A stretch of 40,960 nt of DNA from Acidobacteriota bacterium. Its GTDB lineage: Bacteria; Acidobacteriota; UBA6911; JACQSX01. Within the stretch, counting starts at the first letter, position 1; each line of letters begins with the position of its first letter. Position numbers and translations under genes: made by a program. This document shows, piece after piece, positions 22,879 to 32,457 of the stretch. Location of the stretch: contig JACQGG010000148.1 of the NCBI GenBank assembly GCA_016199665.1, positions 1 through 40,960 on the forward strand, given 5' to 3'. The notes beneath the pieces are model-generated. The model did not search any database and was not told where the DNA came from. It worked only from the letters and a program-made list of their open reading frames with translations.

Positions 22879-24223
22879 GCGGGTCCGAAACAGGTCATCG
22901 AGACTCGCGGTTCTGACGATCCAATGTGGACTCATGACGCTATCGGCGGCCGCGCTCCACGCCGAGGAAAGCCGCTGGAAGTTTGAGGGTTTTTGGGAGC
23001 ACCGGACCTTTACCTACTTTCGGCCGGCGGAGACAGGAGAGACGCAAGCGGAGGCCGACAGCCACTTGCGCGGGAAGCTGACCTACCAGTTTAAGAATAT
23101 GTCGCTGGCCGTCGCCCCAGACCTCTGGATCGATTCCCACGGCCGGATGGATCGGCAATCGGCCAGCCTTTCCGACAGAACAGACCGCCGGCCCGCCGTT
23201 TCCTCCAGCGAACTCACCCTGGATTTTCGAACCGCAAGCCTGGACCTGCGAGTGGGAAAACAGCAGATCGTCTGGGGCCGGGCCGATACCTGGAATCCGA
23301 CCGACAACGTGATGCCGTTTGATTACCTGGATCTCGTCGAGACCGAGCGGATCGGGGTCGCGGCCGTTCGCGCACGCCGGTATTTCAATTCTGCAAGCCT
23401 GGATCTGGTCTGGGTTCCCCGCTTCTCACCCACCCGCCTGCCGCTTTTGAATGCGCGCTGGTATCCGCGCCTGCAGAGCCCATCGGCTCTGCCCCTCCGT
23501 TTTCGTTCGAGGGCGCGCTTTCCGCCCACCACGGCGGCAAGTTCTCAGTTGGCAATTCGCTGGGACCACACGGCTCACGGCTGGGACTACTCGGTTTCCT
23601 ACTTCAACGGCTGGAACGACATTCCCAACTTTGCTCTTTTGCTCGTCTCGCCGGCGGCATCAAGCGGCGGTCCAGCAACCCCGTCGCTTGAGGTGAACCT
23701 CCAAAGGAGCTTCCGTCGAATTCAGGTCGTCGGGGGTGACCTTGCCGTCACTCCCGCAGGGCTCGGCGTGCGCGCGGAGGCTGCTTTCTTTCGTCCCCAG
23801 AAAGGGGCGCTCGATTTCTCGCCGGGAGAGGATCGCGACTATTTACTCTACGCGCTGGGGATGGACAAAAGTTGGGGAGACTGGACTCTGCTGGCGCAAG
23901 TCATGGGAGACATCGCCTTTGGCTCAGGCGGCGCAGTTTTTCCGCCCCAAGCTGCCACCTTGCGCTTTCCGGATCGAGGTCTGGGCCATTCGCTTCTGGG
24001 ACGCCTGGAGCAAAGCACCGGCCCCAGAGCCAGTTGGAGCCTGACCGCCGTCGTTCGACTGCAGGCTGGAGATTCGCTGCTGGAGCCAGAGTACCAATAC
24101 CAACTGGCCCAGGCATGGAAGCTTTCGGCAGGAGTCCATCTGCTGGTTGGAAGCCGGACGGATTTTCTCGGACAGTATCGAAACAACAGCCGCGTATACA
24201 TCAAGCTTCGGCAAAGCTTTTAG
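22808..24223 (+). CDS. Outer-membrane beta-barrel, DUF1302/porin-like
   Basis: The mature protein (about 430 residues) begins near EESRWKFEGFWEHRTFTYFR. It has alternating hydrophobic strands, many aromatic residues and a terminal phenylalanine (VYIKLRQSF*), all typical of outer-membrane barrels. GKQQIVWGRADTWNPTDNVM followed by PFDYLDL closely resembles DUF1302 barrels, which accompany lipid or steroid transport proteins. The start is uncertain. A signal peptide (RLAVLTIQCGLMTLSAAALH) precedes the mature part, but no ATG, GTG or TTG lies just before it. The nearest upstream ATG in frame (22808) is inside the LolA-like gene and would give a 34-residue polar extension. A GTG at 22778 also exists, and the ATG at 22934 would cut the signal peptide. 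Confidence 0.7.
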   Translation: MCNTTSSCRTISSPSETSGTAIAERVRNRSSRLAVLTIQCGLMTLSAAALHAEESRWKFEGFWEHRTFTYFRPAETGETQAEADSHLRGKLTYQFKNMSLAVAPDLWIDSHGRMDRQSASLSDRTDRRPAVSSSELTLDFRTASLDLRVGKQQIVWGRADTWNPTDNVMPFDYLDLVETERIGVAAVRARRYFNSASLDLVWVPRFSPTRLPLLNARWYPRLQSPSALPLRFRSRARFPPTTAASSQLAIRWDHTAHGWDYSVSYFNGWNDIPNFALLLVSPAASSGGPATPSLEVNLQRSFRRIQVVGGDLAVTPAGLGVRAEAAFFRPQKGALDFSPGEDRDYLLYALGMDKSWGDWTLLAQVMGDIAFGSGGAVFPPQAATLRFPDRGLGHSLLGRLEQSTGPRASWSLTAVVRLQAGDSLLEPEYQYQLAQAWKLSAGVHLLVGSRTDFLGQYRNNSRVYIKLRQSF

Positions 24224-24292
24224 TAGGAATCGTGTTATCTTTAACCGAGCGTCATTCAACCCAACTTCTTCATCTCAACGGGAGCGCGTCAA

Positions 24293-24661
24293 ATGCAACA
24301 TAGCAGCGGATTCTTGAAGCTGGTAAACAACGCCAAATCTCGCATTCGCGAAACAAACGTCGATGAGGTCTCGCGTCGCCTTCACGCCGGAGAGAAGCTC
24401 ACCCTGGTGGATGTGCGCGAGGACAACGAATGGCAGAAAGGGCACATCAAAGGGGCGATTCACCTGGGTAAAGGAATTATCGAGCGGGACGCCGAGAACA
24501 TGTTTCCCGACAAGAACCAGGAGCTAATCCTTTACTGCGGCGGTGGCTTTCGCTCCGCGCTGGCCGCCGACTCGCTGAGACAAATGGGATACGCCGACGC
24601 CGTCTCGATGGACGGGGGTTGGAAGGCCTGGAAAGACAAGAATCTGCCCACCGAACAGTGA
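24293..24661 (+). CDS. Rhodanese-like sulfurtransferase
   Basis: The 122-residue single-domain rhodanese has LTLVDVREDNEWQKGHIKGA (residues 37-56). Its catalytic loop is YCGGGFRSALAA with the active cysteine at 82. Single-domain rhodaneses hold a persulfide on this cysteine and pass sulfur to acceptors such as cyanide, thioredoxin or biosynthetic proteins. The loop CGGGFRS has the length typical of active thiosulfate/polysulfide sulfurtransferases. A GGGAG site lies at good distance from the ATG. The gene stands alone, 69 bases after the barrel gene, and its partner is not evident. Confidence 0.9.
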   Translation: MQHSSGFLKLVNNAKSRIRETNVDEVSRRLHAGEKLTLVDVREDNEWQKGHIKGAIHLGKGIIERDAENMFPDKNQELILYCGGGFRSALAADSLRQMGYADAVSMDGGWKAWKDKNLPTEQ

Positions 24662-24952
24662 CCGGTTGGCGGCAAATGAAAGCGGAAATTCGTGGTCGTT
24701 TGCGTCCAGCCAAGGGCCTGTGCAACTCCACGTCCAGGTCAACGATTTTGCTCTCGCTTAGTGCCCAAGCCATTGACGCTGTGCTAAGATGTTTCCAACA
24801 GATCCTGACGAGAGCGACGGGTGAGGCTGCTGCTGCGCGCGGCTTTGCCATTTTTCTTCTCTGGATCGCATCCATCGGGTGGCGGGTTATGGGGCCGGCG
24901 GTCTTTCCGACGCTGTGGACATTTTTACTTCCTTCCAGGGAGGGGGCTTGAA
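24662..24952. other. Intergenic, no gene recognised
   Basis: I find no convincing gene in this 291-base gap. A frame in phase with the next gene is open but poor in protein-like features. A TTGACG hexamer and TAAGAT occur near 24774-24791, too close together to make a normal promoter. Confidence 0.45.
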
Positions 24953-25411
24953 ATGAGCAATCCAGAGAAACCGGACGGGGGTACGAGCACGCGAAAGCAA
25001 CCCGTGGATGCGGGTGACGCAATCCAGGGTTCACGCCTGTCACCGCGAGACCGCGGTTTGGCGCTGTTGGACCAGTTACTCGGTCCCGAACACGCCCGGG
25101 CGGCCCGGGAGACATGGCTGGCGCTTGCCCCTGACTTTGAACGCTACGTCGTGGAATTCCTGTCGGCCCAGGTCTGGGACCGTCCCCATCTGGAGCTGCG
25201 GGTTCGAAGTCTCTGCACCATCTCCGCGCTGTCGGCACTTGGGCATCATCACGCCCTGGAGGTGAACGTCGGCATTGCCCTGAACAACGGCGCAACGCGC
25301 GAGGACATCATTGAGGTGCTGCTTCACATGGCGGCCTACGCGGGATTCCCCGCGTGCTGGGAAGGTCTGACGATCGCCGATCGCGTTTTCAAGGAACGCG
25401 GGGTAACCTAG
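24953..25411 (+). CDS. Carboxymuconolactone decarboxylase-family (PcaC/AhpD-like) protein
   Basis: The 152-residue protein starts at an ATG with a strong GGAGGGGG site. It carries the CMD fold: ELRVRSLCTISALSALGHHH, then LEVNVGIALNNGATREDIIE, then LLHMAAYAGFPACWEGL. The 'NNGxTxEDIIEVLLHxAxYxGFPxxxE' block is the family signature. Members are all-helical and include PcaC, which decarboxylates 4-carboxymuconolactone, and AhpD-type peroxidase reductants, which have a CxxC. Here there is no CxxC: the first block has a single Cys. PcaC-like chemistry is therefore the closer model, though no other protocatechuate genes are in view. It is convergent with ilvD, 36 bases away. Confidence 0.88.
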   Translation: MSNPEKPDGGTSTRKQPVDAGDAIQGSRLSPRDRGLALLDQLLGPEHARAARETWLALAPDFERYVVEFLSAQVWDRPHLELRVRSLCTISALSALGHHHALEVNVGIALNNGATREDIIEVLLHMAAYAGFPACWEGLTIADRVFKERGVT

Positions 25412-25447
25412 TGACAGCTCGATTCCATGTGAAGAATCGGACAACTC

Positions 25448-27133
<1,686 letters not shown>

Positions 27134-27238
27134 CGGCGTCTCCGCGGTATGAAAGATGAAGTGAAAGTTGTGGATCAAAGGTCATCGGCGACTCAAAGGG
27201 CTTTCCGGGGGGTGAGAAGTCCTGATTCCCTCGCCACA

Positions 27239-28258
27239 TCAGCCTTGCTGATCGGGCCGGATCGTCACCGGATCCAGGAATTGCATCATGGCCCGCAGCT
27301 CTGCTCCCACCTTTTCGATAAGCTGATCCTGCTCCCTGGCTCGAGTCGCCTTGAACCAGGGTCGCCCCGCTTTGTCCTCGTCGATCCACTTCCTGGCGTA
27401 AGTGCCGTCCTGGATCTCCTGGAGCATCCGTTTCATCTCGGCCCGGGTCTGAGCGTTGATAATACGCGGCCCGCCCGTATAGTCGCCATGTTCAGCGGTG
27501 TCGCTGACCGAATAGCGCATGTAATTCAACCCTCCGCGGTACATCAGGTCCACGATGAGCTTCAGCTCGTGCATACATTCAAAGTAGGCAATTTCGGGTT
27601 GATAGCCGGCCTCAACCAGCGTCTCAAAAGCGGCCTTGACCAGGGCGCTGACCCCGCCGCACAGCACCGTTTGTTCCCCAAACAGGTCCGTCTCGGTCTC
27701 TTCGGCAAACGTCGTCTCGATCACCCCGGCTCGGGTGACTCCCAAAGCCTTGCCGTAGGAGAGCGCCAGAGCTTTGGCCTGTCCGGTCGCGTCCTGGTGG
27801 ACCGCCAGCAGGGCGGGGGTGCCGCCTCCCTCGACGAACACCTCGCGGACACGGTGTCCGGGCGCTTTGGGAGCAATCATGGTCACGTCGACATCCTTTG
27901 GCGGAACGATTGTGCCGAAGCGGATATTAAAGCCATGGCCGAACATCAGCATCTTTCCGGCGGAAAGATACCTGGCAATATTCCCCTCGTAGATCGCTGG
28001 TTGCCGGGTATCCGGAGCGAGCAGCATGATCACGTCGGCCCACTGGGCAGCCTCGGCCACGTTGTTCACCTTCAGACCGGCGGCTTCAGCCTTCGCTCTT
28101 GACTTGCTTCCCTCGTGAAGCCCCACGGTCACGTCAACCCCGCTGTCCTTCAGGTTAAGCGCGTGCGCATGTCCTTGCGACCCGTAGCCGATGATTGCCA
28201 CTTTTTTCCGCTTGATCCGTTCCAAATCGGCATCCTTGTCATAATAGATGGTAGCCAC
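27239..28258 (-). CDS. ilvC: Ketol-acid reductoisomerase, class I
   Basis: The 339-residue enzyme isomerises and reduces acetolactate and acetohydroxybutyrate. The NAD(P) loop is VAIIGYGSQGHAHALNL (20-36). The specificity loop LHEGSKSRAKAEAAG has two serines around a lysine, which usually means NADPH. LLAPDTRQ, MIAPKAPGHRVREVF and the metal-binding DLFGEQTVLCGGV and GDYTGGPRI regions are all present. The length marks the short class I form. It lies 18 bases after ilvN. Confidence 0.97.
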   Translation of the reverse strand: MATIYYDKDADLERIKRKKVAIIGYGSQGHAHALNLKDSGVDVTVGLHEGSKSRAKAEAAGLKVNNVAEAAQWADVIMLLAPDTRQPAIYEGNIARYLSAGKMLMFGHGFNIRFGTIVPPKDVDVTMIAPKAPGHRVREVFVEGGGTPALLAVHQDATGQAKALALSYGKALGVTRAGVIETTFAEETETDLFGEQTVLCGGVSALVKAAFETLVEAGYQPEIAYFECMHELKLIVDLMYRGGLNYMRYSVSDTAEHGDYTGGPRIINAQTRAEMKRMLQEIQDGTYARKWIDEDKAGRPWFKATRAREQDQLIEKVGAELRAMMQFLDPVTIRPDQQG

Positions 28259-28276
28259 GTCAATGACCTCCAGGAT

Positions 28277-28849
28277 TTAAACGGAATGATTGATGCCGGA
28301 ATCGCCTTCCTGCTCCGCGGCGGGCTTTCGGGCCGCCGAACTCCAGGAAGCGACCTCGGCGCTGTCAATGCGACCGGGACCGCGCACCATAGCCACCACT
28401 CCGGTTCGCACCATTTCCACAATTCCAAACGGGCGCAACAAGTCCAGCGTCGCCTCAATCTTGTTCTCGTCGCCCGTAACCTCCAGGATCAAAGTCGTCT
28501 TGCTGGCGTCGACGATTCGGGCACGAAAGATATGGGCCAGTTGCAGAATCTCGGGACGCGTCCTGGCATTAGCCTTGACTTTGACCAAAGCCAGGTCTCG
28601 CACGACTGCCGGCACGCTGCTGACGTCGTCGACCCGCAGCACGTTGACCAGCTTGTACAGATTCTGCTCGACGCGCTCCACGTTGGTCTGGGTGCCGTCA
28701 ATTACGATGGTCATTCGGGAAACACCCGGCTGTTCCGTGTGACCCACCGTCAGCGACTCAATGTTAAACGCGCGCCGCCGGAACAGTGACGCGACCCGGT
28801 TGAGCACTCCGGGTTTATCTTCAACGTAAACAACCAGGGTGTGTATCAT
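28277..28849 (-). CDS. ilvN: Acetolactate synthase regulatory subunit
   Basis: The 190-residue protein opens with an ACT domain, MIHTLVVYVEDKPGVLNRVA, then FRRRAFNIESLTVGHTEQPG, which binds valine and feeds back on the catalytic subunit. A second domain (ALVKVKANARTRPEILQLAH, FGIVEMVRTGVVAMVRGPG) is typical of the long IlvH-type small subunit. The last 25 residues are extra. It follows ilvB after 126 bases, a gap with an imperfect hairpin, and precedes ilvC by 18 bases. Confidence 0.95.
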   Translation of the reverse strand: MIHTLVVYVEDKPGVLNRVASLFRRRAFNIESLTVGHTEQPGVSRMTIVIDGTQTNVERVEQNLYKLVNVLRVDDVSSVPAVVRDLALVKVKANARTRPEILQLAHIFRARIVDASKTTLILEVTGDENKIEATLDLLRPFGIVEMVRTGVVAMVRGPGRIDSAEVASWSSAARKPAAEQEGDSGINHSV

Positions 28850-28975
28850 AGTCTTCCGCGGAAAAATAAAGTCACAGGCATGCCCCTCAGGCCTTTATCG
28901 GGATCCTGGATAAGGGGTTCTGCTTGTTTGTTTGCGAAGCGTCCCCACGTCTCAAAGGGGCGGCCGAATTTGACA

Positions 28976-30685
28976 CTAGGGATCGGCGGCCGTCTCCGCC
29001 AATGAGGTAGGCCGGCGGATCATCGCTTCCAGGTCGGCGCCGGCTGGAACCATTGGGAACACGGAATCTTCCTGCTCAACGCGGAAATCGATTACCACGG
29101 TGCCTTTCTCGGCCAGCGCCGCCTCATACGCCGAGGGAATATCGGCGCGCTGGGTGACTCGGATGCCCGCCAGCCCGTGTGCTTCGGCCAGTTTGACAAA
29201 GTCGGGATTGCGAAGCGGAGTCGCCGCGTATCGCCGCTCATAGAAAAATTCCTGCCACTGGCGCACCATTCCCAGGTAGCCGTTGTTGATGACAGCCACG
29301 TTAACCTTGATGTTCTCCTGGGCGGCCGTGGAGAGTTCCGCAGCAGTCATCTGAAAGCCGCCGTCACCGACGATGGCCCAGATATCGGCGTCCGGTCGGG
29401 CGAACTTTGCCCCAATGGCCGCCGGAAGGGCAAAGCCCATGGTACCCAGCCCCCCGGAAGTGATCAAAGTCCTGGGCTGCTCGTGCCGGTAGTACTGAGC
29501 TTCCCACATCTGATGCTGGCCAACGTCGGTCACGATGACCGCCTGACCCTTGGTCAGCCGCCAGAGATCGTTAATGACATGAGCAGCGTAAAGGTGGCCG
29601 CTGTCGGGCAGAAACTGAATGTCCCGAACTGCGACTTCCCCCTTCATGCTGTCAATGTGTGCCCGCCATTCCGTGTGCTTGGTCTCCGGGACGTAAGGAA
29701 GCAGTTCCAGCAGCGTTTCGCGCAGGTCTCCTACAATTCCCACATCGACCTTTACGTTCTTGTGGATCTCGGAAGGATCGATCTCGATGTGGATTTTCTT
29801 GGCGTTCACGGCGTATGTCTTCAAGTTTCCGGTCACCCGGTCGTCGAAGCGCATGCCAAACGCCAACAGCAAATCCGCCTGCTGGATGGCGTTATTCACC
29901 CAGGATTCGCCGTGCATTCCCATCATTCCCAGGTTCAAAGGATGAGAAGCGGGAATGCCTCCTAAACCGAGCAGCGTCATGGCAACCGGCGTGTCGGTCT
30001 TCTCGGCAAACTCCAGCACTTCCCGGCGCGCGTTGGACGTGACCACGGCGTGGCCCGCCAGGATAAGCGGACGCTGCGCCTTCTTGATCAAGTCCATGGC
30101 ATGCTGAACCACCTCCGGCAGCGGCCGATATTGCGGGCGGTACCCGGGCAGCCGCACTGGAGTGTCGTCCCACTCAAACTCGGCCGTGGATTGCTGCGCA
30201 TCCTTGGTGATGTCAACCAGCACCGGCCCTTGCCTGCCCGACTTGGCGATGAAAAACGCCTCCCGAATTGCCTCCGCGATATCTTCGGCGTGCGTGACCA
30301 GGAAATTATGCTTGGTGATGGGCAGCGTGATGCCGGTGACATCCGTCTCCTGAAACGCATCCGTGCCAATGACTTTGGAGCCAACCTGGCCGGTGATGCA
30401 TACGATCGGGATCGAGTCCATCATCGCCGTCGCAATGCCGGTCACCATATTGGTTGCTCCGGGACCGGAGGTCGCCACCGCAACTCCAACCTTACCGGAA
30501 GCGCGGGCGTACCCGTCGGCCATGTGCGTCGCTCCCTGTTCGTGCCTGACCAGCACGTGGTGGATGGGATAGTCGAGCATGGCGTCGTAAGCGGGCAGAA
30601 TGGCCCCCCCCGGATAGCCAAAGACCACATCCACCCCTTCTCGAACCAAACATTCCCAGATGACTTGTGCGCCCTTCAATTGCAT
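28976..30685 (-). CDS. ilvB: Acetolactate synthase catalytic subunit
   Basis: The 569-residue thiamine-diphosphate enzyme condenses two pyruvates, or pyruvate and 2-ketobutyrate. The catalytic glutamate is Glu49 in VRHEQGATHMADGYARASGK. The diphosphate motif GDGGFQMTAAELSTA continues to INNGYLGMVRQWQEFFYERR. FAD-binding and central-domain segments (GMHGESWVNNAIQQADLLLA, FGMRFDDRVTG) are in place. The length is standard. It is the first gene of ilvBNCD, and the start MQLKGAQVIWECL is typical of the family. A possible promoter lies 119-146 bases upstream. No leader peptide rich in branched-chain codons was found. Confidence 0.97.
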   Translation of the reverse strand: MQLKGAQVIWECLVREGVDVVFGYPGGAILPAYDAMLDYPIHHVLVRHEQGATHMADGYARASGKVGVAVATSGPGATNMVTGIATAMMDSIPIVCITGQVGSKVIGTDAFQETDVTGITLPITKHNFLVTHAEDIAEAIREAFFIAKSGRQGPVLVDITKDAQQSTAEFEWDDTPVRLPGYRPQYRPLPEVVQHAMDLIKKAQRPLILAGHAVVTSNARREVLEFAEKTDTPVAMTLLGLGGIPASHPLNLGMMGMHGESWVNNAIQQADLLLAFGMRFDDRVTGNLKTYAVNAKKIHIEIDPSEIHKNVKVDVGIVGDLRETLLELLPYVPETKHTEWRAHIDSMKGEVAVRDIQFLPDSGHLYAAHVINDLWRLTKGQAVIVTDVGQHQMWEAQYYRHEQPRTLITSGGLGTMGFALPAAIGAKFARPDADIWAIVGDGGFQMTAAELSTAAQENIKVNVAVINNGYLGMVRQWQEFFYERRYAATPLRNPDFVKLAEAHGLAGIRVTQRADIPSAYEAALAEKGTVVIDFRVEQEDSVFPMVPAGADLEAMIRRPTSLAETAADP

Positions 30686-30803
30686 GAAATCCCTCTGCGG
30701 TTCGCCTGCGATTCAAACACCGGGAAGCCAGTGGAGACTTGCAACGGCCACGGCTGGGGAGGACCTCTCCTGCTCCCGGCATGAACCCTTTGAGCAGATA
30801 CCC

Positions 30804-30831
30804 ATTCTAGCGGCAAATCAAACAGCAGTAA
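30804..30831 (-). promoter_or_regulatory. Possible ilvBNCD promoter
   Basis: On the minus strand TTACTG (30826-30831) and TAGAAT (30804-30809) are 16 bases apart. The leader to the ilvB ATG would be about 110 bases. This is only a pattern match in a 244-base divergent gap. Confidence 0.35.
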
Positions 30832-30929
30832 GGCTATCAGCCGGAGGCCGGAAAGACAAGCACTTAAGGCACGAGTTTCGCACACCTATGAGACCCGTGG
30901 TACGATTCAGTTGATTCGGTCATCGACTG

Positions 30930-32315
30930 ATGGACCACTCCTTTGAAGACCAGGTCGCTTCCGACCTGGATGAAAAAACGGATGACTTGGCGGCTGCCGG
31001 CCGCCGGACGCCCCTGCACGCGCGGATTCTTATCGGTCTGGGGACGGGGGTCCTGGCAGGCGGCAGCCTGCGAGCGCTGCTCGGTTCCGGGTCGAGGCTA
31101 CTGGACGGAATAGTCAACTACGTCACCGATCCTCTGGGGCAGCTTTTTCTGCGGCTCCTTTTGATGATTGTGGTGCCGCTTGTCTTCTCGGCTCTGGTCG
31201 TGGGAGTCGCCGCCATCGGAGATGTCCGAAAATTGGGGAGGGTCGGTCTCAGGACGTTCGCTTACACACTTATTCTCTCTGCCATTTCGGTGCTGATTGG
31301 ACTGACACTGGCCAATACCCTCCGCCCCGGAATGCATGTCGACGGGACGACTCGCGATGAATTGATGGCCCGGTACGCCACCACCGCCCAGGCGTCGCTG
31401 TCGGGCAGCGCCGCTCGGGCGAACTTGCCCGATACGCCGCTGGGAGCAGTCATCAAGACTCTGGTGCCCACCAACCCGGTAGAATCAGCCGCACGCTCCA
31501 CGCCCGACATGCTGGGCTTGATGTTTTTCGCTTTGCTTTTGGGACTGGCCGTCACCCTCCTCCGGGAAGAACACTCGCGCCCGCTGATCAGCTTTTTCAC
31601 CGGTTTTTACGAAGCAGTCGCAAAGCTCATCGAGCTCATCATGAAGTTCGCGCCGGTGGCGGTGGCTTGCCTGCTGTTCACCCTGACGGCGCGTTTCGGC
31701 TTCGGGTTTCTAGTCAGCCTGGGCTGGTTTGTGTTCACGGTCCTCCTGGGGCTGAGTCTTCATATGTTTTTGGTCTATTCGCTGTCGGTCAAGTTTCTTT
31801 CCCGCATCCCCCCTCTTGAATTTTTTCGCCGTATCAAGACCGTTATGATCACCGCCTTCTCCACCAGTTCCTCAAACGCGACTTTGCCCACCGCTCTTCG
31901 GGTTTCCGAACAAAATCTGGGAGTTCCCCGAGGCATTAATTCCTTTGTATTAACCATTGGCGCAACTGCAAACCAGAATGGAACCGCCCTTTACGAAGGC
32001 GTCACTGTTTTGTTTCTGGCCCAGCTTGCCGGAGTAGAGCTGACGTTTGCCCAGCAACTGATGGTGGTTTACCTGGCGATTCTGGGCGGCGTCGGGACGG
32101 CGGGAGTCCCTTCAGGTTCCATTCCCTTCATCATCGTGGTGCTGACGACGGTGGGAGTGAATCCGGCCCTGATTGCCGTGATCCTGGGCATTGACCGCCT
32201 GCTGGACATGTGCCGGACGACCCTGAATGTGGTGGGCGACCTGACAGCGGCAACTTATATTGCCAAGTCAGAAGGAGCGCCTTTACTCCCGCCGCTGGCC
32301 GGGCAGCCCACCTAG
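30930..32315 (+). CDS. Dicarboxylate/amino acid:cation symporter (DAACS/SLC1 family)
   Basis: The 461-residue protein has a polar N-terminus and then about eight membrane spans from residue 30. It has the DAACS marks: a serine-rich hairpin ITAFSTSSSNATLPTALRVS, the helix-7 motif TIGATANQNGTALYEGVTVL (NMDGT becomes NQNGT), the second hairpin GGVGTAGVPSGSIPF, and the helix-8 GIDRLLDMCRTTLNVVGDLT. The family imports glutamate, aspartate or C4-dicarboxylates with Na+ or H+. A conserved Arg-Thr pair (CRTTLN) favours acidic amino acids, since that arginine contacts the side-chain carboxylate in GltPh-type proteins. It is transcribed away from ilvB. Confidence 0.9.
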   Translation: MDHSFEDQVASDLDEKTDDLAAAGRRTPLHARILIGLGTGVLAGGSLRALLGSGSRLLDGIVNYVTDPLGQLFLRLLLMIVVPLVFSALVVGVAAIGDVRKLGRVGLRTFAYTLILSAISVLIGLTLANTLRPGMHVDGTTRDELMARYATTAQASLSGSAARANLPDTPLGAVIKTLVPTNPVESAARSTPDMLGLMFFALLLGLAVTLLREEHSRPLISFFTGFYEAVAKLIELIMKFAPVAVACLLFTLTARFGFGFLVSLGWFVFTVLLGLSLHMFLVYSLSVKFLSRIPPLEFFRRIKTVMITAFSTSSSNATLPTALRVSEQNLGVPRGINSFVLTIGATANQNGTALYEGVTVLFLAQLAGVELTFAQQLMVVYLAILGGVGTAGVPSGSIPFIIVVLTTVGVNPALIAVILGIDRLLDMCRTTLNVVGDLTAATYIAKSEGAPLLPPLAGQPT

Positions 32316-32457
32316 CAGATCGCAGATCAGGCTGCCATTGTTGCCATCGGTTCATGGTGGCTTCGTTTTCAGGATGCGCCTCTGGAGTCGCCCCTCCCAC
32401 CCAGGGTGTCCTAGTTTGAGATCGGTCATCGAATCCAGGACAAAACGGCGCAGCCTG

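Noticed and set aside
30686..30803. Branched-chain amino acid leader peptide before ilvB
   Set aside because: The frame after the putative promoter has no run of Leu, Ile or Val codons and no terminator follows.
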